Shown here: positions 62,363 through 64,000 of the stretch, piece by piece
How the letters are laid out: every line of letters begins with the position of its first letter
How positions within the stretch are numbered: the stretch's first letter is position 1
Source of the DNA: RGIG5952 sp045603485
GTDB lineage: Bacteria > Verrucomicrobiota > Kiritimatiellia > RFP12 > JAAYLN01
Assembly: GCA_045603485.1 (NCBI GenBank)
Contig: JAZUMF010000095.1
Location: forward strand, 1-64,000
Length of the DNA: 64,000 nt
Direction: 5' to 3'
Program-made: the position numbers and the translations under genes
The notes under the pieces: model-generated
What the model was told of the DNA's origin: nothing
The model's database searches: none
The model's input: only the letters and a program-made list of their open reading frames with translations

Positions 62363-64000
62363 TTATTGTAGCTTGACGGATGACTCCATCAGCTTCGGTT
62401 CCACAAAGATGAATTCCTTGACATCCTGGAACTTGATCGGATTTGCCGCGCCGGGCATTACCCAAACGCGGGCGCCGCCGATAAGGCGCACTTTGCCGAA
62501 TGAAACGGTGCGCCAGCTCTCGTCACCGGCAATACCGTCAATGCCATGCGAATTGATTTCGCACTGCCCGGGATAGACGATATCGTTTACGAAGTTCGGC
62601 GAGTACACGCCGCAATATGCCGATGCAGGCTCGTTGACGGTCGCACCCACGCGGACAGTTGCAAAGATATACCACTCTCCTGCCATATCAGCGGGAATCG
62701 TGTAGCCGACCTCGGCGTGCGAGGGCACCATAAACGCCTTATCAAAACGGGTCGTTGACAAGTCAACTGTGACGCGAGCATAATCAAAGCCCTCCTTATC
62801 CTTCTCAATGCGCATCGTGCTGCCGCCGGTCATCTGGGCAGGTGAAATATGGACGACCGAATTCTTGCGCGGGTAGAAGGTCGGCTTAGGCTCCACCTTG
62901 AAGTATTCCTCGAAGCGCTGCTTTTCGTACTTTAAAACGGTGCCGGGATTTTCAGCAACCATTTGGCGGACATTTTCACTCTCGAAGCCGTGAATGATTG
63001 AACGCCACTGATTGAGATATTCTTCACGGCTGGCGAGCTTGTGCGGGCGCCTCTTGCTTGCCTTGCGGGCCTCATTGGCCGCGAGAAGATCGTTATAACG
63101 CATAAGAGCCATTGAGAGCATTGTGAGGCGAGCACGGCGAAGCATAAGCTTTTGACCGCGAAGCTGCTCTGATTTTGCCGAGCGGAATTTTGACGCGGCA
63201 GAATCAAAAAGCTCAACAATCCTAAGGCAATCCTCGTTAGTCAGGAAGTGCGTTGAATTGGCGACATAGTCTCCAATCCAAGAACTGCGATTGCGGTTTT
63301 TGCCGTGGATAAGAAGGTCGATATACTCCTGAATATTTCCTGCGGCGGGGCCATAGGCGGCCTTGAGGTAATGAGCAGTCAGCTCACGCCACTCCCAATC
63401 GGGATTCCAAAGAAGCTTTGCGTGAATATAGTGATGAAGCTCCACGAGATCGCCATAGCCGCAAAGCTGCATCTGGGTACGCACGCCATAGGCGCCCTTA
63501 TCGCGGTAGTAACGGATATTCGGCTGGATAATATCGAGATTGGGGAATGGCTGGATATAGCCGCGGAAGTTAGCGAGATAGCCCCAGACATAGAACTTGG
63601 CATTGGGGGCAAGAAGATCTACCCAACGGTCAAACATCTGATTGGAGAGCTCCCAATCTGTTGTCGGGCGACCATGATTACGCCAATGGATGGCAATCGC
63701 TACGCTCACATTTGGCTCAAGCTTGAACTTCTTTGATATAGGAGCTAGACGAGTAATACCATAGCAAAGAACATTAAACTGAACATCGGGATACTGCTTT
63801 GCATAGTGCTTGGCAACACGGTTTGCGATGTTGATATTCAAAATTGATGTATTGATTATCGGGACATCGTCGGTCTTGGTCATTGCCGTGCAGTTGTCAC
63901 ATTCGCAAACTGGAGCGCAGTCTGCCATGCTGATGGAGATGTGTTTGGTATCGGGCTTTGCCTTAAGATACTCGCCGACCTCCTTGATAAGCTGCTGAAT
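62363..64000 (-). CDS. DUF4838 protein, 5' part outside the window
   Basis: At least 545 residues; the frame stays open to the window edge, and the residues before the first ATG (ATTCAG... giving IQQLIKEVGEYLKAKP) fit the family, so the true start lies beyond 64000. It has CECDNCTAM (the CxCxxC segment of DUF4838), then YVWGYLANFRGYIQPFPNL. The C-terminal 180 residues form a beta-sandwich (carbohydrate-binding-like: FDKAFMVPSHAEVGYTIPAD). Differs from the DUF4838 protein at 39097 in lacking a propeller. Confidence 0.8.
   Translation of the reverse strand: MQQLIKEVGEYLKAKPDTKHISISMADCAPVCECDNCTAMTKTDDVPIINTSILNINIANRVAKHYAKQYPDVQFNVLCYGITRLAPISKKFKLEPNVSVAIAIHWRNHGRPTTDWELSNQMFDRWVDLLAPNAKFYVWGYLANFRGYIQPFPNLDIIQPNIRYYRDKGAYGVRTQMQLCGYGDLVELHHYIHAKLLWNPDWEWRELTAHYLKAAYGPAAGNIQEYIDLLIHGKNRNRSSWIGDYVANSTHFLTNEDCLRIVELFDSAASKFRSAKSEQLRGQKLMLRRARLTMLSMALMRYNDLLAANEARKASKRRPHKLASREEYLNQWRSIIHGFESENVRQMVAENPGTVLKYEKQRFEEYFKVEPKPTFYPRKNSVVHISPAQMTGGSTMRIEKDKEGFDYARVTVDLSTTRFDKAFMVPSHAEVGYTIPADMAGEWYIFATVRVGATVNEPASAYCGVYSPNFVNDIVYPGQCEINSHGIDGIAGDESWRTVSFGKVRLIGGARVWVMPGAANPIKFQDVKEFIFVEPKLMESSVKLQ

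Overview
The window looks like a chromosomal segment of an anaerobic, polysaccharide-degrading bacterium of the PVC superphylum, most likely Kiritimatiellota/Lentisphaerota-like. This is inferred from protein types: two DUF4838 glycoside-hydrolase-like proteins, a heparinase II/III-like protein, secreted beta-helix proteins, a C-terminal domain of the kind fused to sulfatase-modifying-factor proteins in Lentisphaerota, a four-helix-bundle 'suffix' protein and a hexokinase of eukaryotic type. No rRNA is present, so the placement is indirect.

Layout. (1) 0.1-10.3 kb, minus strand: a tightly packed seven-gene defence operon (YhcG/DUF1016 nuclease, DUF6119 protein, DPPY-type DNA methyltransferase, C5-cytosine methyltransferase, McrB-like AAA+ GTPase, AlbA_2/Schlafen-type regulator, McrC/LlaJI-like nuclease). 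(2) 10.3-15 kb: accessory region with two copies of a 309-bp leader module, a Fic gene, gene remnants, a triple transposon-end-like repeat, several hairpins, an AbiE-like type IV toxin-antitoxin pair and a umuD fragment. (3) 14.9-21.5 kb, plus strand: a branched-chain amino acid operon ilvB-ilvN-ilvC-ilvD-ilvA-ridA. It is preceded by two complete transcription attenuators in tandem, each with an Ile/Val-rich leader peptide and an intrinsic terminator. (4) 21.5-31.9 kb: MITE-like repeats with perfect terminal inverted repeats and a built-in sigma70-type promoter bracket a Firmicutes-like Fic gene, a short GH32 and a three-gene secreted beta-helix operon. (5) 31.9-39 kb: clpB, then a glycerol-3-phosphate-dehydrogenase-like redox operon whose third gene fuses DUF1667 to an M23 peptidase, then rsmI. 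(6) 39-46.2 kb: DUF4838/propeller protein, two paralogous exported metallophosphoesterases and an M20 peptidase. (7) 46.2-48.2 kb: tRNA-Leu and tRNA-Gln, then a four-helix-bundle suffix gene enclosed by two arrays of a degenerate 9-bp repeat. (8) 48.2-56.9 kb: heparinase-like gene-dprA, then fabF-fabZ-Ser/Thr kinase-hexokinase-membrane protein-glycosyltransferase. (9) 56.9-64 kb, minus strand: DUF4838 protein (cut by the window edge), GH31, LarA and a GH42-like hydrolase.

Best candidates for something undescribed: the seven-gene restriction-like operon with its portable leader, the tandem ilv attenuators, the 9-mer arrays around the four-helix-bundle gene, the DUF1667-M23 fusion, and the promoter-carrying MITE family. 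Functions are read from motifs and remembered families; no database search was run.
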